Assembly: GCA_963693365.1 (NCBI GenBank)
Contig: CAVNZM010000012.1
Coordinates: forward strand, 1,178,001 to 1,242,000
DNA length: 64,000 nucleotides
Source of the DNA: Amoebidium appalachense
Lineage: Eukaryota > Ichthyosporea
Reading direction: 5' to 3'
The notes under the pieces are model-generated. The model was not told the DNA's origin, did no database searches, and saw nothing but the letters and a program-made list of their open reading frames with translations. This document shows positions 1 through 20,203 of the stretch, in pieces (positions within the stretch are counted from its first letter, which is position 1; every line of letters begins with the position of its first letter). Position numbers and translations under genes: made by a program.

Positions 1-36
1 GAGGGCGGGGGGGGGGGGGGGGGGGGGGGGGGGGGA
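1..36. repeat. poly-G tract at window start
   Basis: An almost pure G run opens the window. Similar G or C homopolymers recur dozens of times, almost always in introns or intergenic DNA, for example 3479-3516, 27803-27839, 34371-34415, 38534-38580 and 48141-48190. Confidence 0.9.
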
Positions 37-95
37 AGGAGGGGCAGACCGTGATACCATTTCACTGACCAATAGAATACCCGATGTGTCCACAG

Positions 96-8740
<8,645 letters not shown>

Positions 8741-9112
8741 GGATGAGGGAAAAAACTGCTACACCATTCCTTTTTTGTTTTGTTTTTCTTTTTTGTCTGT
8801 CCCAATTGTTAAGGATTGGATGTGGTCATATAACGGCGGTAGTCATTCGACACATGAAACACAATCATAATCATAAGCAATTACTGTTTTAACCTCTTGG
8901 CTGCTGTTTGGTTTGCCCTAGCCAGGGCGCGTGCGTGTGCGTGTGGTACTCAACGTGTACATAATTTTGGTTGACAGTTTTAACTCTATTGTGCTTTTTA
9001 TTTTCTCCCTTTCCTTCAACTTTTCTTTTGTTCTTTCCCCCCCTGCCTTTGTTATTGAATTTTTTTGGTTGGTTTGTTTGTGTGTGGGTGGGTGGGTGGG
9101 TGTGGGGGAGGT

Positions 9113-9149
<37 letters not shown>

Positions 9150-9224
9150 GGTTTACTTTTAGCAAAAGGTGCGCTGGCAGAATAGCATTTTTGTAGTGAT
9201 TACATGTGTATCCCGTGTCTGTAT

Positions 9225-9393
9225 ATATACCTGCAATACAAATATACCATGATGCTGCATGATATCGATCCGAACAAAGTTTGAGTTTAAATATTTGTGG
9301 CCGAGTTCAAGTTCAATGCTTCAAGTTGGCCAGCTGCCTGTAACCCCCCCCCCTCCCCCCCCCCTCCCCGCCCTCCCTCTTCCCCACACACTC

Positions 9394-9468
<75 letters not shown>

Positions 9469-9630
9469 CTGCAATACAAATATACCATGATGCTGGATGA
9501 TCATGATGGATCCGAACAGAGTTTGAGTTTAAATATTTGTGGCCGAGTTCAAGTTCACTGCTTCAAGTTGGCCAGCTGCCTGTAACCCCCCCCCCCCCCC
9601 CCTCCCCCCCCCTCCCCGCCCTCCCTCTTC

Positions 9631-9715
<85 letters not shown>

Positions 9716-9831
9716 CTGCAATACAAATATACCATGATGCTGGATGATCATGATGGATCCGAACAAAGTTTGAGTTTAAATATTTGTGGCCGAGTTCAAG
9801 TTCAATGCTTCAAGTTGGCCAGCTGCCTGTT

Positions 9832-9868
<37 letters not shown>

Positions 9869-9894
9869 CCGCCCTCCCTCTTCCCCACACACTC

Positions 9895-9960
<66 letters not shown>
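9225..9960. repeat. 248-bp compound tandem repeat, three copies
   Basis: Copies start near 9228, 9467 and 9714. Each contains a nearly identical unique segment (CCTGCAATACAAATATACC through GGCCAGCTGCCTGT), then a C run and then a (CA)n array. The unique part differs by only a few bases between copies, while the C and CA tracts vary in length. This is recent tandem amplification of a unit that itself carries microsatellites. Confidence 0.92.
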
Positions 9961-9964
<4 letters not shown>

Positions 9965-9972
9965 GTCACACA

Positions 9973-10004
<32 letters not shown>

Positions 10005-10089
10005 GACCCATACTCCCCCCCCCCCCCCCCCCTCCTCCCCCACATCACACACACCATGCATACACAGGTACACATCATCACACAAACAA

Positions 10090-10145
<56 letters not shown>

Positions 10146-11582
10146 ACACACAAACGAACACACACAAGCACGTCACGGGCACACACGTGCACACGGCTGG
10201 GTTACCCACACGACCACCTGTTGTGCTTTTTATTCCGAAACCAGTGTGCGACTTATAGAACTTTGAAATGGCACACACACGCCCACAGTGACTCAATTAC
10301 ATGCCACATATCACCTGGAGATGTGTGTTCGGAAACATCCGTACGACTCAACTCGCACATGCACACACATTATGGCACACACACACACTGTCATCTTCAC
10401 TTGTTTCTCAGCAAGACTTAGAAGTTGAGTTTTGTATTTATTTATTAGTTGTTGTAGTTTGTTTCCTTTTCCTTTCTTCATTTCTTTCTTTCCTTTCCGT
10501 TTCCGTGTACACGACATCTTAGATCTGTGTACGTATCGACATACTTAGCTCGCGCACACGTATTGTCGTTTGCGTCAAAATCTATATATGTCATCCAATC
10601 ATATCTCGTTTGTATTTTCCCAAATATAGTAACTTACATTCCTTTCTCATTCCTTTCTCACGACGTAGCATTGTGCTATGTTCTTCAACTATTAGGAATG
10701 ATTATATTTAGACGTGTTATGATAAGAACATGTATAAATGTATGTTATGAATTAATAGTTACATAAGTGGTTTCATTTTGTTAAATGTTTCCGTGCTTTT
10801 ATTAGAAGTTTCTTTCATTAGAGGATTGAGTTTTATATTCTATGTGTCGACAGACATTTTAATCGATATATTTTACACTCATAGTTTTCGTTCTTTTGAT
10901 TGGTTTATCGTTTCACATTCCCAAGTATAAAAGGGACTTCATCTTGAAATAAATCTTAAGCAGACGTATTCATTTCCTATGGTTCCAGAAATCGTTCCAC
11001 CTCTCCGGTTGTGTTTCTCCCGTGTGTCTCTGTGTTGTGTATAACATAACACCCATCTGTGCTCTCTGCTTCTCCGTTTACCCACACAAAATAAAAGGTT
11101 TACGGCCCCTTTGCACGCTAACACACAATCTCGTTACAACCGCGAAATCTCTCAGTCTTACTGCTTCAATCATGACTGACAAACCGTCGTATATCAACCT
11201 TCCAATATGGAATCCGTCCGAGAAACGAGACGAGAAACGTCTTAATTATTTCGAGTGGGAGCCGCTCTCTGCTTCTCCGTTTACCCACACAAAATAACAC
11301 ACACACACACACACACCGCCCAGTACGACTTCTCCAGACTCCCTTCGCCAAAGCTCCTAGGAGCTCGGCACGATTTAAATTTCATTTGTGCCCTGGGCTT
11401 TTGTATTTGTGAGCATTCGAATGCAATCTTGTGGAAGTAGTGCACCGTAATGGTGGCGTTGGTATGTTGTCCGCTGGCACGTGTGTGGACCTTTCTTCAA
11501 AGTCCTCCCCCGCTTTTTTACGTGTGTGTGTGTGTGTGTGTTCCCCCCCCCCCCCCCCCCCCCCCCCCTTTTTTGTTTTGGA

Positions 11583-11627
<45 letters not shown>

Positions 11628-11883
11628 TTCCGGGGGGGGGGGGGGGGGGGTCACAGGAAATTCTTGCACCGGGAAATTTTTGCACTGGAGCGTCTCCCTA
11701 GACTGTATAGAAAAGGGTAGGCTAATATTAGATGTGGTTCGAAATGGAGTTCTGTCTCTCACTGCTTTTCTAAATACCTTTTTCCCTGTTTAGGTGGTTA
11801 TCATAACTATGAGTTTCTCCGTAGGGGTTCAGTTCTATGCTGAATATTGTCACTAAGTACCTCCAGCTTGCACTTGCATTAAT

Positions 11884-11921
<38 letters not shown>

Positions 11922-12215
11922 CCGTAACGGGGGGTTTAGGAGGACGTAGAGCTGATTGTCTTTCTGCTAAATGCTAATATATTGTTATTTATTATTATTA
12001 GTCTAAGAAACTCAACAAACACAGCTCCGAGAAACGAGTTTTTCACATTTAATACTACCATGATCAATGAGCACTTTGAAAAACCCAGTGAACACCCCAT
12101 TGACATACTGATTCAGTGAAAACCCCACTGACATACTGATTCAATTATTATATCAACACCTGCAGTGCAAAGATTTCCCGGTGAGAATATTTCCTGTGAC
12201 AAGGTGTGTGTGTGT

Positions 12216-12273
<58 letters not shown>

Positions 12274-12332
12274 CTATGGCCCGGGATAAGCATCACACAT
12301 CCGCAGTAGGATGGCAAGCTGCCACACACTCC

Positions 12333-12380
12333 GGGACTATCGAAAGATTCTTGGGCGGGACTATCGAAAGATTCTTGGGC
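12333..12380. repeat. 24-bp perfect tandem duplication
   Basis: GGGACTATCGAAAGATTCTT plus GGGC occurs twice head to tail. A second short duplication with ACTGACATACTGATTCA lies at 12070-12140. Confidence 0.85.
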
Positions 12381-13094
12381 AATGATACAGAACTCACATC
12401 CGCAAACACCCACACCGACACACATGGGCAATATTTTGTGACTATTATAATTAATGAACGATGCTGCGAGTACTACATACATTTCCAACCGGCTGAGGCT
12501 TGTGACATTATCTGTAGGCCCACCGTCATGAAACTGAAACGGCAGCCTTATGGAGAGATGATTTATTGATATGTAAGGGGACTGGATGGGTGGGGGTGGT
12601 GTGTGTGTTTGTGTTTGTGTTTGGGGGGGGGGGGGGGGGTACAGCCATGATTTTGCTGGGCATTCGTTGGCAGCAATCATCAGAAAGGTTATAGTAGCTG
12701 ATATGGGGTTTTATCGGCACCGTGGCAGGAGTTCTGTAAGCTCTGGCTGCTGGGCCGATAAATTTAACGCGAACAGATAATGAATTTGTGCAATACACAA
12801 TATTGTGTTCCATTTGGTTTCGCAGCCCAGATTATAATACATATATATATTTATTAACAAATCCGTGTTGCAGCAACTCCCTTACAGACATTACATGCTT
12901 CAGTTGTGCAACAGACATTGCATGCAGTGTTAGCATTTCCCATATGATGTACATGTGCGGCAAGAGGTATTCAAAGCACAAACTCAAAGCTATTAAACTT
13001 TTGGCGAAACAACACTCCTCCCGATGCAATGATCAAACAGCAAACCATATATGGACTGGGCGAACAATACTATATGAATAACGACAATGATGCC

Positions 13095-14868
13095 TTACGC
13101 CTGGGCCATATCAAAACCGTCAGCACTTCCATCATCAGTCAACGGATAAACACTCTGATCAAATCCCGCATCAAAACCATCACCACTACTACCACGTGCA
13201 ACATTCAAAGCCTCGTAGGATTCCGGATATCCCGTGGGGTGTGGGGTGACAATACTAGTCACAGTGGGAGAGGTGATGGGTGGACAATAACCACCTACAC
13301 ACGGGGGCTGGGGGGTGGGGGTGGGCGGGCGGATGGTAGGAGTGATATAGGTTGGGGTGGCGTAGGTGGGTACGGGTGGGCAATAACCGCCTACACACGG
13401 GGGCTCAGGGGTTGGGGTGGGCGGGCGAGTGATCGGCGTGGTGGGGGTGATGTAGGTGGGTACACCGCAGTTTGTCTGTGTAACTGTCACAGGAACAGGA
13501 ACGGACGTGGTGAGAGTAACTGGGATGGCAGGGCGGGTGGTAGTGAGGGTTAAAGTGGCGTATTGGGTGAGGGTGGTGGGTTGCGCGATTCCTTCAAGAG
13601 TCGTGGTGACGGTGGTGGGAGGAAGTGTCTGTGTAGAAATTTGGGTTCTGGTCCTGAAAACCGTGGTGTACGCGGTGGTTGTGATTGGCTGTGTGTATGC
13701 TGCAATTGTGGTCAAGGTTACTGATTGGGTAGAAGTCACGGTCAGAGTAGCGGCGGGCATCGTAACCGTTTTGGTAGCCGTGTAGGATTGGGTGGTGATT
13801 AAGGTGGTAGGAGGCAGCGCGAATGTGGTCGTTTGTGTGGCGGTGATCGTCGTTGGTGGGAGGGTCTTCGTTTGTGTCAACGTTGCAGTGATGGTTGGTG
13901 CCATTCCTGTAACTGTCTTGGTCTGTGTCACTGTGAAGACCTCCCCTTGAATCGTCTCCGTTAGCGCTTTTGTCGTCGTAACGGTGGTTGGTGGTAGCGA
14001 TGTTGTGCGGGTAATGGTGACAGATTCAGGGGCAACGGTCTTAGTAACAGTTCCTGTAACTGTTGCTGTTTGTGTCAGTGTGCGTGTGGTCGTTTGAAAT
14101 TGAACGATTGTGTTGTCAACGGTTTTTGTTGTTGTTTGAGTGGTAGCTGGAAGAGACGTTGTACGGGTAATGGTGATAGGTTCAGGGGCGATAGTCTTTG
14201 TGACAGTGCCCGTAACGGTAGCCGTCTGTGTTGTTGTTTGCGTATAGATAGGTTGGTCCTGTGTCACAGTTTTCGTTTCGATTTGGGTGATTGTCGCTGT
14301 CTGAACAACCGTTACTATTTGAGGTGGTGGTGGTGGTGGTGGTGGTGGATTTGGGACAATTGGGTTCTTATTAAAACCGAGAAAGTTGAAGCTACGACGG
14401 GCACGGTTGAGTGCTGCAAAGACGCCACGGCCCTCTCCTGCTGCTGGACAGCAAAACAAAGGTTAGTGACCCAGAGAATGTCACCGTAATCCACAAATTT
14501 TCTTTGCTATGTTGCTACGGATTCGTCGTGTGCATGAGTGTGGCAGATAATTAAACAAGAGGTCTAAATGAACATAACATGACCTAGGTAAGGCCCGGTG
14601 GGTGCGCTCTCACAAGCACTGAACCTAAGTTATATAACCATTGGCAGGACGTGCACTATAGAAAGACAACACGGTTTTATGATCTTCGCGAAACTTGCAA
14701 CCACCAAGTACAACCGTGTAACTACCGAATATTAAGGAACAGGGCGGCACGTGTAATGCACTCACCGGCAATGCCCTGCTCATGGGCGGGTTGCGCACGA
14801 GTGGGCGTGGCATCCACTGCCTGTCCGGCGATGGCCATGGCCACACACGCCACAGCACAAAGCCTCAT
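13095..14868 (-). CDS. secreted Thr-rich repeat protein (two exons)
   Basis: Exon 1 is 14868-14766 and exon 2 is 14443-13095 (stop), joined in phase through a GTGAGT donor and a TGTCCAG acceptor, giving 483 residues. The start is a classic signal peptide (MRLCAVACVAMAMAGQAVDA). A short basic stretch and a polyproline run follow, then about 300 residues of degenerate ~10-16-residue repeats built on TxTxT and TSLPxTT (TVTGTVTKT recurs). These should be beta-strand-prone and heavily O-glycosylated. Two copies of PPCVGGYCPP, with paired Cys, lie near residues 390-430. The C-terminus is acidic with GFD repeats. Most likely an extracellular or cell-wall mucin-like protein. I recognise no named family. 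The sense strand is C/A-rich because Thr codons dominate, so the opposite strand is open by chance. Confidence 0.78.
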
Positions 14869-15897
14869 TTTGTAGGTTAGGTATTAAAAATATTAGGTTG
14901 GGGGTTTAAAGTTACTATAAGAAACTACGATTATTCGTGATTCAGATGCGGTTGCTGCTAGCGGAAGTTTCTACTGTCACCACTGTTTGCAATGGTTGTG
15001 ATCTGAGTTTGTGCCGCGCTATGGCAAGCTTGATCTGATTGTTTTGTGAATATGTACACAGTACCTGTACCTTGTGTACACTTGCTTTCTCTGTGCAAAT
15101 TGATTGGTGATCGGTTTAGCGAATCAGCTCTAGTTAGTCAATGGGATTAGACTTTCAAAGTTTCACATACAAAACTGCACAAAAACAACATTGCGGATCC
15201 AATCGCCGGGGCTGGAGGCAACTATCTGCACAAAATCCGACTGGTGACCAGGGTCTGAAATCATCCTGTAGGGTTAGATCACGGCCATTTAGAGATGGCC
15301 GTGGGTTAGATAGTTGCCTCCAGCCCCGGCGATTCACGTGGGCGGTTGGGCGGCGGTGGGCCAAACGTGCCGCCAGAATAGGGGCACAGACCGCATTATA
15401 CTTTCTCGGGATAACCTACGGGTCGAATATTCATGTGGCGGGATAAGCATAAAGTGATAGTGACAAGTTCTGGGGCATGCACCCGCGGTGCACCCGGTCA
15501 CCGGCCGGGGTCTGAACTAGTTGGTCTGGAAATTGTTTCTGCAACATTCCACATGTGCCGACTGAATTTCCACATGATTTTCACATATGCATCGGAGCAC
15601 CCGGCCTGACTCAATGACCAAAACAAACAGGGGAAGGCAAAAAAAAGAAACTATCACAAAAAAATACACACATACCTACTTTCTACTTTATTTCAATTAC
15701 TTGGTACGTCGTGTATCTTATACACTAGTACTTTATTTATTTTAGCGAAGTTTGCCGACGTTGAACGTTGACGTCACGTCGTTGGCACTCGTTACTCTTC
15801 CCATGTCAGCATGTGCGCCATCACTCCGCTCGAAAAGCCTTCTTGGGCTTGGCAAGTTGCAAGCTTCGGGCACTGAAGTAAAAATAGGACTAGGCTC
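14869..15897. other. upstream flank of Thr-rich gene; no further gene seen
   Basis: AT-balanced DNA containing the hairpin repeat at 15201-15334. No exon-like segment stands out. Confidence 0.5.
15201..15334. repeat. 27-bp perfect inverted repeat (hairpin element)
   Basis: Arms 15201-15227 and 15308-15334 are perfect reverse complements. The 80-bp loop itself contains a second hairpin (CACGGCCAT ... ATGGCCGTG). Probably a small MITE or foldback remnant. Confidence 0.88.
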
Positions 15898-16457
15898 TGC
15901 CACCTACTGAGGTGGCTCCTTATGTTTCCTTACACATCCAGCGAACACTGGACTCTATCGAACCATCAAGGCGCCGCGACAGAAAGCATGCACGCGGTCG
16001 CGAGAGTGTAAGGAAAAATCGGTCTGCAGCGAACGTAAAGTTCATCGCAGCGCGTGCAAACCGTCAGTACGTGTGAGGACTAGGCTAGGCTATTCCTGAT
16101 TCACCTCAATCCTGGCAGGGAGCCATACCATCTGTGGCGTGTGCCCGGAGCCTCCGAGGCGCTCTGAGGCACCTGCAGTCGACTTAATAAATTACTGTTT
16201 TATTAATAATACTAACCATTTCTTGGTTCTGCGTGCCCCCTGCGGGGGCACGCTGACGGGCCTGAATTGCCGTCGGCACACATGTACACACTCGCACGTA
16301 CTGACGGTGTGCACGCGCTGCGATGAACTTTACGTTCGCTCCGTGACACTCTCGCGACCGCGTGCATGCTTTCTGTCGCGGCGCCTCGACGGTTCGATAG
16401 AGTCCAGTGTTCGCTGAATGTGTAAGGAAAAATAAGGAGCCATCTCAGTAGGTGGCA
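15898..16457. mobile_element. 560-bp foldback/MITE-like element with ~170-bp inverted termini
   Basis: The left arm (15898-16073) and right arm (16295-16457) are near-identical reverse complements with a few mismatches and small indels. The ends read TGCCACCTACTGAG. The centre is AT-rich and carries a perfect 10-bp GC hairpin at 16231-16253. No coding capacity is visible. I could not see a clear target-site duplication, so the superfamily is unknown. Confidence 0.85.
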
Positions 16458-16515
16458 GATGTACACACACACATACACACAATGCCTGTGCCATACGACA
16501 CCTACAACACGTATA

Positions 16516-17165
16516 CAGTGTAGACTGGATTTGGGCACCACTGGATATGGGCACATCTGGATATGGGCACCTCTGGCGGCCGACCCGACCCGATCGGGTC
16601 GAGTCGGGGCCGGGTTTTGATCCGACCCGGATTTTCGGGTCAGAATCGGGTCAACCAATCGGATGCGTGCATTTTGCTTTTGGCGCGCTCCCAACTTGGC
16701 GCGCTGGCTCTGCCGGCTCGAGTCATTCTGCAAGTGTGTAAACCCCTGCAACGTGTGTGATACGTTCCGGTTCGTTCCGGTTCGTCTTCACTTCTCCGAT
16801 GTGTCTGTGTGCGTGCATGGACTCATAATAACATCCACGTACAGCTATCAGTTTGTGTGTGGGTGTGTGTGGGTGTGTGGGTGTGGTGATTTTGGGGGGG
16901 GGGGGGGTTTTGAATGAACAACGGGGGGGGGGGGGGGGGGCGCAGGGGAAGATAAGTGTGTTTTATAGGGGAAGGGGGGGCTGGGGGGCATGACACGGGA
17001 AGTCGAAGCTGAGTGTGTGTATGTGTCTGTATGTGCGTGGGGCCGGGGGGAAGGGGCCGGGGGAAGGGGTCCTTGCGCACTGTATGCGCTGCCAGGAGGA
17101 ATTGCCCCACAAGACATTCACCATGGCGATCAGTTTGCGTGTTTGCGGGTGTGTGTGTGTCCGCA

Positions 17166-17196
<31 letters not shown>

Positions 17197-17792
17197 CTGC
17201 CAGAAAGCATCGACTCATAAGCATTCATGATGGACAACGTACGCGTGATGTGCATTTCTCTGGCACCAGGCCCACATGTGGCACAGCCAACCATTAATGA
17301 AACAAAAGCTGCACTATGGCCGCCCTCATGTCGGCAGGAACAAAGGCACCATCTGCCCAGTCAATGTTTTCTGGTTTCAAAAGGAGGGAAGACCACACAA
17401 GCGGGATGCTAAACAGTCCAAAAGTCCGGGTGTTGATGCAGTTTATCTGCGGGTGGCAGTGTGTGTGTGTGTGTGATCAGGAGAAAGGGTTATGCAGGAA
17501 AACAGGCAGACAGCTACAAAAACGAAATCAACGAAAACGAAAATGTCCCTAACCTCGCCTGACAATCCTCACCACCACCAACAGTGCCCTCTATGTTTCA
17601 AAACGTTCACTGCACCGAACTGTGTGCTGTGTGTCCGCCACGTGTGCGACCTGACAGTGCGCTTGCGCAATTTGCGCAAGTTGGCCCCCTAAACCACAGA
17701 TCGATTAGATCTCCCTAAAGATCTGGTTATCGGCACATGTATCTGGATAAGGGCACCACCATATCCATCCACAGTGATTCCAGTCCACACTG
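16516..17792. mobile_element. 1.28-kb element with CAGTG termini and TA target site
   Basis: The ends CAGTGTAGACTGGA and TCCAGTCCACACTG are imperfect inverted repeats flanked on both sides by TA (16514-16515 and 17793-17794). CAGTG termini with TA duplication are typical of Tc1/mariner-pogo elements. A subterminal motif close to CTGGATATGGGCAC is repeated three times near 16530-16570 and once near 17740. The interior has G runs, a GACCCGATCGGGTC palindrome cluster at about 16580-16650, and no DDE reading frame. A short frame near 17540-17690 with CPLCFKTF and CVRHVC looks loosely zinc-binding. Probably non-autonomous. Confidence 0.7.
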
Positions 17793-17804
17793 TACATGCA
17801 TGTA

Positions 17805-18041
17805 ACCCATTTCCCCGCCCATATTCAAACAAAACCAATGAGAAAAAAACGCACAGAAAAAGAAAATAACCAAGTATGGGATCATAAGTTTCTCACGATT
17901 TCTAGGGCTCTCAATTGCAATCCTACGAATCTTGAGAGCCCTATAAATCGTGAGAAACTTATGATCCCATACTTGGTTATTTTCTTTTTTTGTGCGTTTT
18001 TTTCTCATTGGTTTTGTTTGAATATGGGCGGGGAAATGGGT
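17805..18041. repeat. 237-bp near-perfect palindrome
   Basis: Arms 17805-17914 and 17932-18041 are almost exact reverse complements around a 17-bp loop. The right arm lies just inside the putative left end of the transposon at 17922. The palindrome may be a head-to-head duplicate of that element's terminus. Confidence 0.9.
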
Positions 18042-18355
18042 GGGGCGGTTACTGGCACTCAGGCCTGCAACGGCAAAAAAAAACGGCGCTTCTCCGATAC
18101 CCAGAACGTGAAAGTGTGAGCTCTCATGAGCTGCGGGCCAAAACCCTTCGGACATGTTTTCTACATAATAAACGGGCACAAACCACTTTCTTTTCAACTA
18201 AATAAGTGTTTCTGAGTAGCTTGGGCCTTTGTTTGGGTGTAATTGTGTAGGGGTAGGTAGCTGGTGTGAGCACGTGATGCTCGGGGTAGCATTGGCCTTC
18301 ATTACTGACCACAACACTAGCATAGTACAGCACTGTTGTAATTGCGTGTCAGAAA

Positions 18356-19981
18356 ATGGCAAAGGCTCCCAAAAAAAAACAAGCCTATGCCTAAGCTTCG
18401 CAAAAAAGGGCCCACTCGCAGTGCACCTAGTGTAATAAAGCAGGGTTACAAGTACGGGCCAAAGTATAATCCCATGTTCATGGAACAGGCAACTAGACAG
18501 CTAAAGAAGAGAAGCTCAGTCAAGCAACGGGTTGCCGAAGTAGCTGCAACCACTGGCATTCCCGCTGCAACCCTATACAGACACAAAAAAGACCCTGAGT
18601 ATGGAAACAAGAAACCGGGCCCTAAGCCCATTCTAACAGCAGATGAGGAGGTTGGCCTTGCTAGTGGGCTGGTGTTCCTGGCTGGAAGGGGGTTGAGGGT
18701 TTCTCGTGCTGAAGTTCTCAGGTCTGCACGGGACATTGCTGAGCGTAACGGCAAAAAATTCAATACAGCAGACGGGCTTCCGGGTGAGGGATGGTTCAAT
18801 TTGTTCGAACGCCGTTGCGGTTACAACCTCACTTTCCGCAAACCAAACGAACTTTCGAAAGCGCGCGTTTCCGCTCTCACGGAGGAAAAGATGAATTCGT
18901 GGTTTGATATGGTGGAGGAACTGGTGGAAGAAAAGCAGATAAACGTGGAGAAGAATCTGTTCAATGACGACGAGAAACAACTGCGCATTACCAACGGGCG
19001 TGCGGGTCAGAAACTTCTCACGGTCACAGACATGAAAAACACATACAAAGTCGGCTATGGGTTTGCGGAGCAAAACTGGCACCTATCCATCATTTCTACT
19101 ATTGTTGCGTCCGGTGACGCCCTCCCACCCACCATTGTAGTGCCCTCGCGTCTCATGTCAGAGGAAATGGAAACGGCCGTTAAGTATATCCACCCAGACG
19201 CGTTGCTAGCCTACTCTGATGACGGTTGGAGCACCAGCACAATATACCTCGAGCACACCCGGTGCCACCCGAATTGGAGGCAGAAGTCTTTGCCCTCAAA
19301 ACAGCAAGACAGCGGTTCGGTACAGTGCACAACATTCGTCTTGAGCAAGCAGGCCCCCTCCCCACCCAACCCCCCGCGCAAACAGCCGACCCCACCAGCA
19401 CGCCCCAGCAAACACCACCACTCGCGGAACGCAACCCAAACAGCAACGCCACGATAGTGCGAAAACGGAAAAAGCAACAGGGGTGCATGATCGGAACAAG
19501 CGAGCAGCACTTGGACGGCAGAAGGGAGAAGGAACGTGTTGTGGCGGAGGCGAAGCAGAAGAAGGAGGAACGGGCAAAGGCAGCGGGGGAAAGAAAGAAG
19601 CAAAAGGCCTTAGTGGCACTGGTTATCGGTCCCTGCCAAGCAAACAAGCAGTCGGGGGAACTTTGTGGCCTCAAAGCCATGCCAAGCCACGAACACGGAG
19701 GGGTGCGACTGTGCAAGCGGCACCTAAAGACACGGAACAAGGGGTTGGAGAACACAAGCGCCGCAGCGAAACCGAACAACACCATCAATGATGCGAAGCA
19801 GGATGTTAGCGAAAGCGAGTACGCACAGGAGGGCGAGGGAGAACAGAGCGCAGAGGAGGAGTGGGAGGAGAGATACGGGGGGAGGAGCATGTGGGAAGAT
19901 GTAGGGGAAGAACGTGAAGGAAGTGGGAGTGATACGGAGGATGATGTGATGCCCACGAGCGACCATGGGGCTGACGTCTGA
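18356..19981 (+). pseudogene. pogo/jerky-type (CENP-B HTH + DDE) transposase, broken
   Basis: The likely start at 18356 reads MAKAPKKK and then leaves frame in a nine-A run. The main frame runs from an internal Met at 18387 to 19457. It shows a psq-like HTH (SVKQRVAEVAATTGIPAATL), a GPKPILTADEE linker, a CENP-B-type DNA-binding region (GLPGEGWFNLFERR), then NDDE with the first catalytic Asp, LPPTIVV and SDDGWSTS. The part that should follow, with the second and third acidic residues, is missing. Near 19240 the reading moves to another frame, whose C-terminal tail (to 19981) has Lys/Glu-rich coiled coil and a C-x-C-H-C-H cluster (CQANKQSGELCGLK). Internal deletion plus frameshifts make it inactive as read. 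Confidence 0.72.
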
Positions 19982-20203
19982 TTGTTTAAAAATAGAGAGT
20001 TCCTTTTGACGCAGAACAGCTTCATATTCCGCAGTTGTGACGTTTGCGTAGTATATGTGTGCTGTATCCTCCCAGATGGTAAGCAGGACTTCCAAGTGAG
20101 GATAGTGCTTGAATTTCAGTAACTGCGCATCATCCTTGTACTCTATGTCAACCATGTCGCTTGTGTCAAGCCGGGGCACAAGAATAATGTCGGCAGATGC
20201 CAT
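19724..20203 (-). CDS. hypothetical protein opposite the transposase 3' end
   Basis: An ATG at 20203 opens a frame whose first ~75 residues look protein-like (MASADIILVPRLDTSDMV, then mixed-charge sequence ending in KELSIFKQ). Beyond about 19970 it overlaps the transposase tail antisense and turns hydrophobic and low complexity, which is probably shadow coding. It may be a second gene of the element, or the exon may end near 19980. I do not recognise it. Confidence 0.3.
   Translation of the reverse strand: MASADIILVPRLDTSDMVDIEYKDDAQLLKFKHYPHLEVLLTIWEDTAHIYYANVTTAEYEAVLRQKELSIFKQSDVSPMVARGHHIILRITPTSFTFFPYIFPHAPPPVSLLPLLLCALFSLALLCVLAFANILLRIIDGVVRFRCGACVLQPLVPCL

Larger units (their letters stand above)
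8741..13094. other. intergenic region between ALIX-like and Thr-rich genes
   Basis: No coding exon can be supported here. It holds the 3' flank of the ALIX-like gene, the 248-bp compound tandem repeat (9225-9960) and several CA and C/G runs. It also has a TATA-like TATAAAAG at 10926 with AATAAA only 15 nt later, a 33-bp direct repeat (11060 and 11264), and short tandem duplications at 12070-12140 and 12333-12380. The TATA/AATAAA pair and direct repeat are vaguely LTR-like, but I see no retroelement coding sequence. Confidence 0.7.

Noticed and set aside
16550-16650. GACCCGATCGGGTC palindromes as a replication origin
   Set aside because: They lie inside a TIR element and nothing else supports an origin.
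18200-20203. Intact active transposase
   Set aside because: The region holding the second and third catalytic acidic residues is missing, and the frame changes twice.
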